Below, piece after piece: positions 1 to 12,900 of a stretch of DNA of 64,000 nucleotides. The DNA comes from Duganella sp. BuS-21 (GTDB lineage Bacteria; Pseudomonadota; Gammaproteobacteria; Burkholderiales; Burkholderiaceae_D): NCBI GenBank assembly GCA_041874725.1, contig CP097466.1, positions 4,216,001-4,280,000 on the forward strand. Direction: 5' to 3'. The notes beneath the pieces are model-generated. The model did not search any database. It worked only from the letters and a program-made list of their open reading frames with translations, and had not been told where the DNA came from. A program made the translations under genes and the position numbers. Numbering within the stretch: position 1 is the stretch's first letter; each line of letters begins with the position of its first letter.

Positions 1-1161
1 GCCGTTTTCGCCTTGCAGCGCCGCGTTCAGACGGTCCAGCATGTCGGCAAAGCCGAATTGGCGGCTGCGCTTCTTCAATTCCGCCATGCGCTCGGCCACC
101 GCTGCGGCCGCGTGCCGGTACAGCGCGTGCGACAGCGGTTCGATTTCCAGCAGCGCGTTTTTCAGCGCTTGCGTTTCTTCGAAATCCTCGGGTATGGCGG
201 TGCTGAAGTTTTTCGAGAACGCGTCTTCGATGCCTTCCGTGGCAAGGCGGTTCCAGGCGGTCTCCGAAATATCGGGCATGACGCTGGCCGGATTTTGCGC
301 CCATGCGCGCAGGCCGTTGAACCAGGCCACCAGCGAGTCGGGCCGCATCTTGTTACCGTTGAAGCACTTGGGATCGACCGCGCGGTGTTGGGCGATCCAT
401 TGTTCCATGCGGGTGGCGCGCTGGTACCAGCCTGCCTTCAGTTGCGCGAGCTGCGCCTGCTGCTGCCGTTGCACGCCGGCGATCAGCGCGCCCAGCGATT
501 CGCCGCGACCGGCGGCATCGCCGATGATGTCGGCGCGCTTGACCAAGTCGCGGATCGATTTTTTCAATGCGCCGACCTCGCTCCAGCAGGACAGCAGCGC
601 TTCCAACGAGACCGCGTTCAGCGGATACACTTGCTGGCGCCAGTAATCGTGCGCGGCGTCTTCGAACAGCGCTTGTTCGTCGCTGACCAGTTCTTCGTCG
701 AACAGGCTGCCGCTGTCGAAGGCGTGCTCGCGCAGCATGCGCTGGCACCAGGCGTCGATGGTGAAAATAGCGGCTTCGTCCATGGTCTCGGCGGCCAGCT
801 GCAAGCGGTGCGCGGCTTGCTGCTGCGCACCGCGGTCGGGATAGGATACCAGGATCTCGTCCAGGTATTCATCGCGCTTTGGCTGCGGCTCGGTGGCGCG
901 GAAGTAGGCGGCCGCCTCCACCAGCCGCTCGCGCACCCGGTTGGACAGCTCGCGCGTGGCGGCGCGGGTGAAGGTCATCACCAGGATATCGGCCGGCAGC
1001 AAGGGACGCTGGTAGGCGTTGTCGTCGCCGTGGCCCAGCACCAGGCGCACGTACAGCGCGGCGATGGTCCAGGTTTTGCCGGTGCCGGCGCTGGCCTCGA
1101 TCAGGCGCGAGCCGTGCAGCGGAAAGGTCAGCGGCGCGAGTTGATTTGCTGCGTTGTTCAT
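1..1161 (-). CDS. recB: RecB, exodeoxyribonuclease V beta subunit (N-terminal part, cut by window edge)
   Basis: This is the first 387 codons of RecB, the 3'-5' SF1 helicase and nuclease subunit of RecBCD, which processes double-strand breaks and loads RecA. The frame reads leftward from an ATG at 1161 and is still open at base 1. The Walker A motif SAGTGKT (lysine near residue 29) and motif Ia (VMTFTRAATREL) are present, followed by FTIDAWCQRML, a helicase motif typical of RecB. The start overlaps the recC stop as ATGA, so the two are translationally coupled. The helicase C-terminal half and the nuclease domain lie outside the window; recD presumably follows there (inference). Confidence 0.95.
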   Translation of the reverse strand, partial: MNNAANQLAPLTFPLHGSRLIEASAGTGKTWTIAALYVRLVLGHGDDNAYQRPLLPADILVMTFTRAATRELSNRVRERLVEAAAYFRATEPQPKRDEYLDEILVSYPDRGAQQQAAHRLQLAAETMDEAAIFTIDAWCQRMLREHAFDSGSLFDEELVSDEQALFEDAAHDYWRQQVYPLNAVSLEALLSCWSEVGALKKSIRDLVKRADIIGDAAGRGESLGALIAGVQRQQQAQLAQLKAGWYQRATRMEQWIAQHRAVDPKCFNGNKMRPDSLVAWFNGLRAWAQNPASVMPDISETAWNRLATEGIEDAFSKNFSTAIPEDFEETQALKNALLEIEPLSHALYRHAAAAVAERMAELKKRSRQFGFADMLDRLNAALQGENG

Positions 1162-4100
1162 GCCGAGCCCTCGCCGTCGATCTGCTCGACCGTAATAAAG
1201 TGTTCCATCCATTCCGCCAGCGGGCCATACAGGGCGCGCGATACATCGTCGAAATCGTCCTCCACGCTGAGGGCGGCGAAGTCCGGCCACAAACGCGCCA
1301 GGCACAGGTCCTGGTTCTCGCCGCCGATGTCGAAGCCGCCGTCGTACACGGCCCGTGGATCGCCTTCCTGCACCAGTGCCAGCGCCGTCTTGCAGGCGGT
1401 CGGCAAGGGCCGGTTCATGCCGTCGCGCCACAGGCACACCAGTTCGCGCAGGGCTTGCTGCGCCTGCACCGGGTCCAGCGGCGTCATGGTGACGATGGCG
1501 TCGCGCGCCACCAGGTAACCGGTGACCTGCATGCCGGTGGCCGATATGGCCAGCTGGCGCAGCCACATGGCGATCAGTTTGTCGCCGCGCGGCTTGCCCT
1601 GCTTGTCGGCCACGCGCGAGGACATCTGCGCCAGCCACACGGTGTCGCTGCCGTTGCTGCGCAGCTGATCGATCCAGTCGTCCAGCGGCACGCCGGCCAG
1701 CACCAGATTCAGCGCCACCTTGGGCGCCGGCAGTTCGTAGTGCTGGCGCAGCGTCAGCCACGCGCAGCGCACCGGCACCAGCGCCTGCACCAGCTGGTCC
1801 TGATACTGCTGGCCGATCAGGCCGATCGGCAGCACGCCTTCGCGCGCCAGGCGGCCGGCGCGCTGGGTCAGTTTGTCGTAGACCTGGTCGATTTCCTCCG
1901 GCGTTTCGGCGTCATCGAGCAGGGTGTCTTCCAGCAGGTAGCGTTCCAGCGCGTTGAGCGAGAACGGTTCCTCGTCCTCGCCCACCAGCGCGGATTCAAC
2001 GAACATCACGCCCAGGCGCTGGCGGAAGAAGAAGCGCACCGGCTGGCGCAGGAAGTTGTGCAGGCTGGCCAGCTTGAGGCGGAACTTGTCGTCGATGTCG
2101 AACGGCGGCAGCACCGCCGCTTCGGCGCTGGCGGCATCCTCACCGTGCGCCTCGCGCCATTCGCGCGCGTAGGTCAGCAGGCCGCCGGCTTCGAAATAGC
2201 GACGGCTGAAGGGTTGCAGCGCATGCTCGGTGGTGCGCGCGTGCAGATCTTCCTCGTTGAGATCCCAGCCGCTGACCAGGTAGTCGCGCAACTGCGACAC
2301 CAGCACCGACGGCGGCTGCTCGCTGTTGTCGCGCACATTGCGTCCGACCCAGCTGATATACAGCTTGTCGCGCGCGGCCAGCAGCGCTTCCAGCATCAGG
2401 TAGCGGTCGTCGTCGCGGCGCGAACGGTCGCCCGGACGGGCCATGCCCGGCTGCGCCAGCAGGTCGAAGTCGGCCTTGGGCGCGCGGCGCGGGAAATCGC
2501 CGTCGTTCATGCCGAGCAGGCAGACCACGCGGAACGGCACGGCGCGCATCGGCATCAGCGTGCAGAAGGTGACGCCACCCGATACGAACTGGTGGTTCAG
2601 CGTCGGCTCGTCCATCAATCCCAGCCAGGCCTCGCGCAACACGGCCAGCGGCACGGCTTCTTCGTAGGCCGCGCCTTCGCAGGTGTCCAGCCATTGGTTC
2701 AGGGCGTCGTCCAGCAGGGCCAGGGTCAGGCGGTCGCCCTCCTCGCCGGCCTTGAAAAAGGCCGCCAGCAGCGCGCGCGCCTGCACGCCCCACTCGGCCG
2801 GCGAGCGCGATTCGGCCAGCACGGCGCGCCAGTGCAGCAGCGCTTCCACCAGTTGGGCCAAGGAGCCGGCCAGCGCGGCATCGAGCCCGCCGACTTCCGC
2901 ATACGGTTCAATGCCGGCGAAGCTGGCGCCGCCCTGCCCATTCGCACCACTCGCGCCACTGGCATAACCGAGCAACATGCGGCGAACGCCGAAGATCCAG
3001 GCATTCTGCTCGCCGGCCGGGCCGAGACCGAGACCGCTGCGGTGTTCCTGATCCAGCCCCCAGCGCACGCCGGCGCCTTCGATCCAGCGGCCCAGCGTCG
3101 GCAGGTCGTCGTCATGCAGGCCGAAGCGCGCGGCCAGCGCCGGCACGTCCAGCAGGTCGCGCACCTCGCTCTGGCGACAGCGTTGCTGCGGCAAGCGCAG
3201 CAACCATTCCAGCGCCACCAACAGCGGATTGACGCTGCGGTCGTTGACGTCGCCGATTTCGAACGGAATATAGCGCGCATCGTTGCGGCGATGCTGGGCG
3301 AATACCGCATGGATGGCAGCGGAGAAGGTATCGATGTCGGGCACCATCACCACCACGTCGCGCGGGCGCAGCGGGCGGCCGCTGCGCTGGGCGTCGGCAA
3401 ACATTTGCAGCAGCTGGTCGTGCAGCACCTCGACCTCGCGCTGCACGCTGTGGGCGATATGGAATTCAATCGAGCGGTCGTCCGCCGCCGGCGCCGCGTG
3501 CGGGTGCTCGGACAGCGGCAGCAGTTCGCGCACGGCAGCCTGCACCTGCGCCAGCAGCGTGTCGCCCTCCCCTTCGCTGAACAGGTCCACCCGCAGCGGT
3601 GCAGCGGCGTCTTCATTTTCAGCGGCAGCAGCTTGCGCCGCTTCGTCGAATTCATCGAGCATGCGCACGAAGTCGCGGCCCTGTCGCCCCCAGCTGGCCA
3701 GCAGCGGGTGGCTGTGGGCGTGCAGTTCTTCCAGCGGAATCTGACCCAGGTCCTGGCCGTTGCGCAGTTGCTGGCGGCGGTGCGCGCTGCGCAGCAGGTC
3801 GCGCCCTTCGATGATGTCGCCCCAGTAGTACTGGCAGGGATTGGGCACGGCCAGCAGCACCTGGGTGTAACGCGCCAGCGAAGCCAGCGCCTGCAAGGTC
3901 TGGAACGGCAGCGCCGACACGCCGAAGATCACCACCCGGCGCGGCAGGCGGCCCAGTGCTTCCTCGCCGGCGGCGCTGGCGCGCACGAATTCCGTGTGCA
4001 CCGTGGCGCGGCCCAGGTCACGCTCCTGCGGCGCCACGTCGGCGATCACGGTACGCCACAACTGGCCCTGCCAGCGCTGGTCTTCCGGCAGCGGCGTGAC

Positions 4101-4607
4101 GTCGCCGCGCGCATTGCGCAGCTGGTCGCGGCCGGCGGCCCAGTCGTCCAGCCAGTCCGCCCGGTAGACCTGGTATTGGTCGAACAAGTCGGCCAGCCGC
4201 TCGGCCAGTTGCAGGCGGCGTTCGGCCTCGCCGTCGGCCAGGAAATGGCGCAGCGGCGTGAACACGGGATCGGCCAGCAAGGTAGGCAGAAGACGCATCA
4301 GGCGCCAGGTCAGCGGTCCTTTGTCGAAGGCGGAGATGGGCGGCACGCGTTCGCGCCCCAGCATGCCGCGATAGGCGTCCCACAGGAAGCGCGCCGGCAG
4401 CGCCACGCGGGCGGCGGCGCAGATGCCGACTTCCTCGGCCAGCGCGATCTTCAGCCACTCGGCCACGCCGTTCGACTGCACCAGGAAGATTTCCGATTCC
4501 AGCGCCCCGAGCGGATGGTTTCTCAGCCATTGGAAGACGGCGGCGCGCAGCTGTTCCATCTGGTTGCCGTGCAAAATCAGCAGGCCGGGGGTGATGCCAG
4601 GGTGCAT
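1158..4607 (-). CDS. recC: RecC, exodeoxyribonuclease V gamma subunit
   Basis: RecC (1149 aa, usual length for the family) is the Chi-recognising, helicase-like scaffold of RecBCD. The start reads MHPGITPGLLILHGNQMEQL, and the family-typical segment SNGVAEWLKIALAEEVGICA follows near residue 46, which settles the identity. A second conserved block, LLGMNDGDFPRR, sits about two thirds along. It lies immediately upstream of recB with a 4-bp overlap, giving the order recC-recB. A hybrid kinase gene ends 36 bp upstream on the same strand, so read-through from it is possible. No missing domain or frameshift is seen. Confidence 0.96.
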   Translation of the reverse strand: MHPGITPGLLILHGNQMEQLRAAVFQWLRNHPLGALESEIFLVQSNGVAEWLKIALAEEVGICAAARVALPARFLWDAYRGMLGRERVPPISAFDKGPLTWRLMRLLPTLLADPVFTPLRHFLADGEAERRLQLAERLADLFDQYQVYRADWLDDWAAGRDQLRNARGDVTPLPEDQRWQGQLWRTVIADVAPQERDLGRATVHTEFVRASAAGEEALGRLPRRVVIFGVSALPFQTLQALASLARYTQVLLAVPNPCQYYWGDIIEGRDLLRSAHRRQQLRNGQDLGQIPLEELHAHSHPLLASWGRQGRDFVRMLDEFDEAAQAAAAENEDAAAPLRVDLFSEGEGDTLLAQVQAAVRELLPLSEHPHAAPAADDRSIEFHIAHSVQREVEVLHDQLLQMFADAQRSGRPLRPRDVVVMVPDIDTFSAAIHAVFAQHRRNDARYIPFEIGDVNDRSVNPLLVALEWLLRLPQQRCRQSEVRDLLDVPALAARFGLHDDDLPTLGRWIEGAGVRWGLDQEHRSGLGLGPAGEQNAWIFGVRRMLLGYASGASGANGQGGASFAGIEPYAEVGGLDAALAGSLAQLVEALLHWRAVLAESRSPAEWGVQARALLAAFFKAGEEGDRLTLALLDDALNQWLDTCEGAAYEEAVPLAVLREAWLGLMDEPTLNHQFVSGGVTFCTLMPMRAVPFRVVCLLGMNDGDFPRRAPKADFDLLAQPGMARPGDRSRRDDDRYLMLEALLAARDKLYISWVGRNVRDNSEQPPSVLVSQLRDYLVSGWDLNEEDLHARTTEHALQPFSRRYFEAGGLLTYAREWREAHGEDAASAEAAVLPPFDIDDKFRLKLASLHNFLRQPVRFFFRQRLGVMFVESALVGEDEEPFSLNALERYLLEDTLLDDAETPEEIDQVYDKLTQRAGRLAREGVLPIGLIGQQYQDQLVQALVPVRCAWLTLRQHYELPAPKVALNLVLAGVPLDDWIDQLRSNGSDTVWLAQMSSRVADKQGKPRGDKLIAMWLRQLAISATGMQVTGYLVARDAIVTMTPLDPVQAQQALRELVCLWRDGMNRPLPTACKTALALVQEGDPRAVYDGGFDIGGENQDLCLARLWPDFAALSVEDDFDDVSRALYGPLAEWMEHFITVEQIDGEGSA

Positions 4608-4643
4608 AGGGCTGTTCTGTATGATCGAAGCCCTATTATCGCT

Positions 4644-7814
<3,171 letters not shown>

Positions 7815-7943
7815 GCAGTATCACTTGAATACGAAATTATTTGCATCACAGCAGCATACTATTAATGCTCCGCTGAAACCAGTGGAAGAATTGGTGAGAA
7901 TTGGCTCCAATCGTGCGCGTAGGAAAATTTAGTTCCGATAATA

Positions 7944-7961
7944 TTTTTCTCGCGAGAAAAA
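7944..7961. promoter_or_regulatory. 18-bp perfect palindrome in divergent promoter region
   Basis: TTTTTCTCGCGAGAAAAA is an uninterrupted 9+9 palindrome in the AT-rich gap between the divergent hybrid kinase (start 7814) and the GGDEF-EAL gene (start about 8090). It could be an operator for a dimeric regulator, or a short hairpin. The rest of the gap (7815-8089) shows no gene. Confidence 0.45.
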
Positions 7962-8089
7962 CTAGGATTTGCGTTATTAAAAAGATAAAATAGCGCGCGT
8001 CGCAAAGATGTCGCAACGCACAATTTTGCTTGACTCGACCACCCACAAGAGTATCTTTACCTTCCATAACGCTACCTTCGACACCTGCC

Positions 8090-9976
8090 GTGCAAATCCC
8101 CAAAGTCCTTCTCGTAAACGACGACCAGGCCAGCCTATATGCGCTGGAAAGCCTGTTGCTGGAAGCCGCCGATCAACAGGTGTACGAACTGATGACCGCC
8201 AGCTCGGGCAAGGAGGCGTTGCGCCATGTGTTGTTGCACGAATTCGCCGTGATCCTGCTTGACGTCAGCATGCCCGGCATGGATGGTTTCGAGACGGCCG
8301 AGGCGATCCACTCGCATCCGCGCTCGGCCGGCACGCCGATCATCTTCATCACAGCCCACTACGCCGACGAAATCAACCGCCTCAAGGCCTACCAAAAAGG
8401 CGCGGCCGATTACTTGTTTACACCGGTGATACCGCAAATCCTGCAGGCCAAGGTGGCGGTGTTTGTGGAAATGTCGCAGCGGAATATCGAACTGCGCATC
8501 AAGACCGAGGCGCTGGCGCGGCTGAACCAGGATTTGCGCGTTCAGCGCCTGCAGGACCTGGAGCGCATCAACGCCGAACTGGAACAGGAAATCAAGGAAC
8601 GCAAACAGGCGGAGCAGCGCGCCCACGAGCTGTCCACCCGCGACGCCCTGACCAACCTGCACAACCGCCGCGCCCTGATCCAGCAGCTGGAACACGCCGT
8701 CGCCACTTCGGACCGCAACGGCATCGGCTTCGCGCTGCTGTTCCTCGACCTCGACAAATTCAAGCCGATCAACGACACCTACGGCCACGAGGCCGGCGAC
8801 GAGTTGCTGCGCCAGGTGGCGGCGCGGCTGACGGCAGCGGTGCGCGTGGCCGACACCGTGGCGCGGCTCGGCGGCGATGAATTCGTCGTCATCATCGAAG
8901 GCAAGGCGGCATCGGCCAACGCCGCGCGCGTGGGCCGCAAGATCGAAATGGCCTGCGCCCTGCCGTTCGATATCGGCAGCCACCGCCTGAAGACGGCAGC
9001 CAGCATCGGCATCGCCCTGTATCCGCAGGACGGCGCCGACGCCCAGGCGTTGATGAAGAACGCCGACACCGCCATGTACCACGCCAAGGAGAACGGCTCC
9101 ACGCCGGTGCAGTTCTTCCACGAAGAGCTGAACGTGCGCGAACGCGAGCGCGAGCGCTGGACCCTGGAGCTGCGCAAGGCACTGGCCGCCGGCCAGTTGG
9201 AACTGCGCTACGAGCCGCAGGTAGACCTGCATACCGGCCGCATCATCGGCGCCGAGGCGCTGCTGTACTGGCGGCATGCGGTGCATGGTCCCATCGAAGC
9301 GGCGCAGTTCCTGCCGATGGTGCAGGAACGCGCGCTGCTGGACCGCATCGACGCCTGGGTGATTGCGCAGTGCTGCTCGCAGGTCGCACTGTGGCAAAGC
9401 ATGAACGCAACTGCGTCGGCGGCATCGGCCGCGCCGCTGTGCATCTGGCTCAACCTGGCCACGCCGCAGCTGCATCCCGAATTGCTGCAAGTGCTGCTGC
9501 CCGCCATGCGCAAGCACGGCCTGGCGCCGGGTAGCATCGGCATCGAGCTCAATGAAAATCTGCTGTTCGGCCCGGGCGACGCCCTGGCGCAAATGCTGAC
9601 CCAGATGCAAAGCACCGGCGTGCGCATCGCCCTGGACGATTTCGGCAGCGCGCGCTCCTCGCTGGCCGCCTGCAAGCGCTGGCAGCTGAACACCTTGAAG
9701 ATAGACCGCAGCTTCGTACACGGCATCGGCAACCACGAAGGCGGCACCGATATCGTGGCCGCCGTGATCCATCTGGCGCGGGCGCTCTCCATGCGCGTGG
9801 TGGCGCTGGGCGTGGAAACGCGGCAGCAACTGGAAGTGCTGCAGGAACTGGGCTGCCATACCTGCCAGGGCGCCCTGTTCTATCCGCCGCTGCCGGCGGC
9901 CGGCCTGCTGGAGCAGAACAGCGGCGCCGAATCGAACATCGATACTCCAAACATACCGACTCACCTCCCCTCCTAA
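8090..9976 (+). CDS. Response regulator with GGDEF and (degenerate) EAL domains
   Basis: This soluble c-di-GMP signalling protein of about 628 aa begins with a receiver domain whose phosphoacceptor is Asp58 (LLDVSMPGMDG). A coiled coil (about 130-185) follows, then a GGDEF domain with an intact GGDEF signature at 261-265 and an intact RxxD inhibitory site (RVAD) five residues before it. An EAL domain comes last (EALLYW, Glu389). Diguanylate cyclase activity is expected. In the EAL domain the usual EGVE motif reads LGVE, with Leu573 at the conserved glutamate, so phosphodiesterase activity may be lost. The start is uncertain: GTG at 8090 is chosen because the receiver begins there (VQIPKVLLVNDD), while a TTG at 8030 is in frame. 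It lies 17 bp upstream of the poly-HAMP kinase and is probably in its operon. Confidence 0.9.
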   Translation: MQIPKVLLVNDDQASLYALESLLLEAADQQVYELMTASSGKEALRHVLLHEFAVILLDVSMPGMDGFETAEAIHSHPRSAGTPIIFITAHYADEINRLKAYQKGAADYLFTPVIPQILQAKVAVFVEMSQRNIELRIKTEALARLNQDLRVQRLQDLERINAELEQEIKERKQAEQRAHELSTRDALTNLHNRRALIQQLEHAVATSDRNGIGFALLFLDLDKFKPINDTYGHEAGDELLRQVAARLTAAVRVADTVARLGGDEFVVIIEGKAASANAARVGRKIEMACALPFDIGSHRLKTAASIGIALYPQDGADAQALMKNADTAMYHAKENGSTPVQFFHEELNVRERERERWTLELRKALAAGQLELRYEPQVDLHTGRIIGAEALLYWRHAVHGPIEAAQFLPMVQERALLDRIDAWVIAQCCSQVALWQSMNATASAASAAPLCIWLNLATPQLHPELLQVLLPAMRKHGLAPGSIGIELNENLLFGPGDALAQMLTQMQSTGVRIALDDFGSARSSLAACKRWQLNTLKIDRSFVHGIGNHEGGTDIVAAVIHLARALSMRVVALGVETRQQLEVLQELGCHTCQGALFYPPLPAAGLLEQNSGAESNIDTPNIPTHLPS

Positions 9977-9993
9977 GCAATGAGGAATAAGCG

Positions 9994-12900
9994 ATGAACA
10001 ATATGACCGACCTGGGTGAACAACTGGACGCCAAAGTGCTGCTGTCCACGCTGATGGCGCTGAAAAAAGGCGACTTCTCCGTGCGCATGCCCTCCGACTG
10101 GGTGGGCATGGCCGGCAAGATCGCCGACACCCTGAACGACATCATCGACACCAAGGCGCGCATGGTGCGCGAGGTGACGGAGGTGAGCCGCGTGGTGGGC
10201 CGCGAAGGCCGCCTGACGCAGCGCGCGGAAATGCCGAACACGGTGGGTGGCTGGGCCACCATCATCAGCTCCGTCAACACCCTGATCGACGACCTGGTGC
10301 GACCGACTTCCGAAATGGCGCGCGTGATCGGCGCCGTGGCGAAAGGCGACCTGTCGCAGACCATGTCGCTGGAGGTGGACGGTCACCCGCTGAAGGGTCA
10401 GTACCTGCGCGCGGCGATGACCGCCAACACCATGGTGGAACAGCTGTCGTCCTTCTCGTCCGAAGTAACGCGCGTGGCGCGTGAAGTGGGTACCGAAGGC
10501 AAGCTCGGTGGTCAGGCGCAGGTGAAAGGCGTGGCCGGCACCTGGAAGGACTTGACCGACTCGGTGAACTCGATGGCGGGTAACCTGACGTCGCAGGTGC
10601 GTAACATCGCCGAGGTGACCACCGCCGTGGCCAACGGCGACTTGTCCAAGAAAATCACGGTGGACGTGCGCGGCGAGATTCTGCAACTGAAAGACACCAT
10701 CAACGTGATGGTGGACCAGCTGCGGTCCTTCGCATCCGAGGTGACGCGCGTGGCGCGCGAGGTGGGTACGGAAGGCAAACTGGGCGGGCAGGCGTATGTG
10801 CCGGGCGTGGGCGGCACGTGGAAGGACTTGACCGACAACGTGAACTTCATGGCGTCCAACTTGACGGGCCAGGTGCGTAACATCGCGGCGGTGACGACGG
10901 CGGTGGCGAACGGCGACTTGTCGAAGAAAATCACGGTGGACGTGAAGGGCGAGATTCTGGAACTGAAGAACACCATCAACGTGATGGTGGACCAATTGTC
11001 CTCCTTCGCATCGGAAGTGACGCGGGTGGCGCGCGAGGTGGGTACGGAAGGTAAGCTGGGCGGCCAGGCGCAGGTGAAAGGCGTGGGCGGTACGTGGAAA
11101 GACTTGACCGACTCGGTGAACTCGATGGCGGGTAACTTGACGGGCCAGGTGCGTAACATCGCGGAGGTGACCACCGCCGTGGCGAACGGTGACTTGTCCA
11201 AGAAGATTACGGTCGACGTGAAGGGTGAGATTCTCGAACTGAAAAACACCATCAACGTGATGGTCGACCAATTGAACTCCTTCGCATCCGAGGTGACGCG
11301 CGTGGCGCGTGAGGTGGGCACGGAGGGTAAGCTGGGCGGCCAGGCGAACGTGTCCGGCGTGGCCGGCACCTGGAAAGACTTGACCGATAACGTGAACTTC
11401 ATGGCGTCCAACTTGACGGGCCAGGTGCGTAACATCGCGGACGTGACGACGGCGGTGGCCAACGGCGACTTGTCGAAGAAAATTACGGTGGACGTGAAGG
11501 GCGAGATTCTCGAACTGAAAAACACCATCAACGTGATGGTGGATCAATTGTCCTCCTTCGCATCCGAGGTGACGCGGGTGGCGCGGGAGGTGGGTACGGA
11601 GGGTAAGCTGGGCGGCCAGGCGTATGTACCGGGCGTCGGCGGCACCTGGAAGGACTTGACCGATAACGTCAACTTCATGGCATCCAACTTGACGGGCCAG
11701 GTGCGTAACATCGCGGCGGTGACGACGGCGGTGGCGCGTGGTGACTTGTCCAAGAAAATCACGGTGGACGTGAAGGGCGAAATTCTGGAACTGAAAGACA
11801 CCATCAACGTGATGGTGGACCAATTATCTTCCTTCGCATCCGAAGTGACGCGGGTGGCGCGCGAGGTGGGTACGGAAGGTAAGCTGGGCGGGCAGGCCAA
11901 CGTGTCCGGCGTGGCCGGTACATGGAAAGACTTGACCGAGAACGTCAACCAGCTGGCGGCCAACCTGACCAACCAGGTGCGGGCGATTGCGGAGGTGGCG
12001 ACTGCCGTGACGCGCGGCGACTTGTCGCGCTCCATTCAGGTGGAGGCGCGCGGCGAGGTGTCCTACCTGAAGGACAACATCAACGAGATGATCCGCAACC
12101 TGAAAGAGACCACGCAGAAGAATGCGCAGCAGGATTGGCTGAAGACCAATCTGGCGCGCTTCACTCGTCTGCTGCAAGGCCAGCGCGACTTGCAGGCCGT
12201 GACCAAGCTGATTCTGTCGGAACTGGCGCCGCTGGTGTCCGCTCACCACGGCGTGTTCTACATGATGGATTCCGGCGACACCGATGCGCGCCTGCGCATG
12301 ATCGCCAGCTACGGCTACCGTTCCAGCCGCAAGCTGCCGACCTCCTTCCTGCCCGGTGAAGGCCTGGTCGGCCAGTGCGCGCTGGAGAAGGTGCGCATCT
12401 GGCTGACCGACGTGCCGCGCGATTACATCGTGGTGTCGTCCGGCCTGGGCGCGGCGCCGCCGACCAATATCGTGGTGCTGCCGATCCTGTTCGAGCAGCA
12501 GGTGAAGGCGGTGATCGAGATCGCCTCGCTGGACCGCTTCACCGAAACCCACCTGTCCTTCCTTGACCAGTTGATGGAATCCATCGGCGTGGTGCTGAAC
12601 ACCATCGAGGCGAACAGCCGTACCGAGTCGCTGCTGACGCAATCGCAGTCGCTGGCGCAAGAACTGCAACAGACCAACCAGGAGCTGGCCGAAAAAGCCC
12701 GCCTGCTGTCCGAGCAAAACATCGAGGTGGAACGCAAGAACCGCGAAGTGGAGCAAGCGAAGCTGGCGCTGGAAGAAAAAGCCACCCAGCTGGCGCTGTC
12801 CTCCAAGTACAAATCCGAGTTCCTGGCGAATATGTCGCACGAGCTGCGCACGCCTCTGAACTCGCTGCTGATCCTGGCGCAGCAACTGGGCGACAACCCG

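Noticed and set aside
9973..11823. A 616-codon minus-strand frame opposite the HAMP repeats
   Set aside because: Its repeats merely mirror the 276-bp DNA repeats of the sense gene, and its His-rich content does not look like protein.
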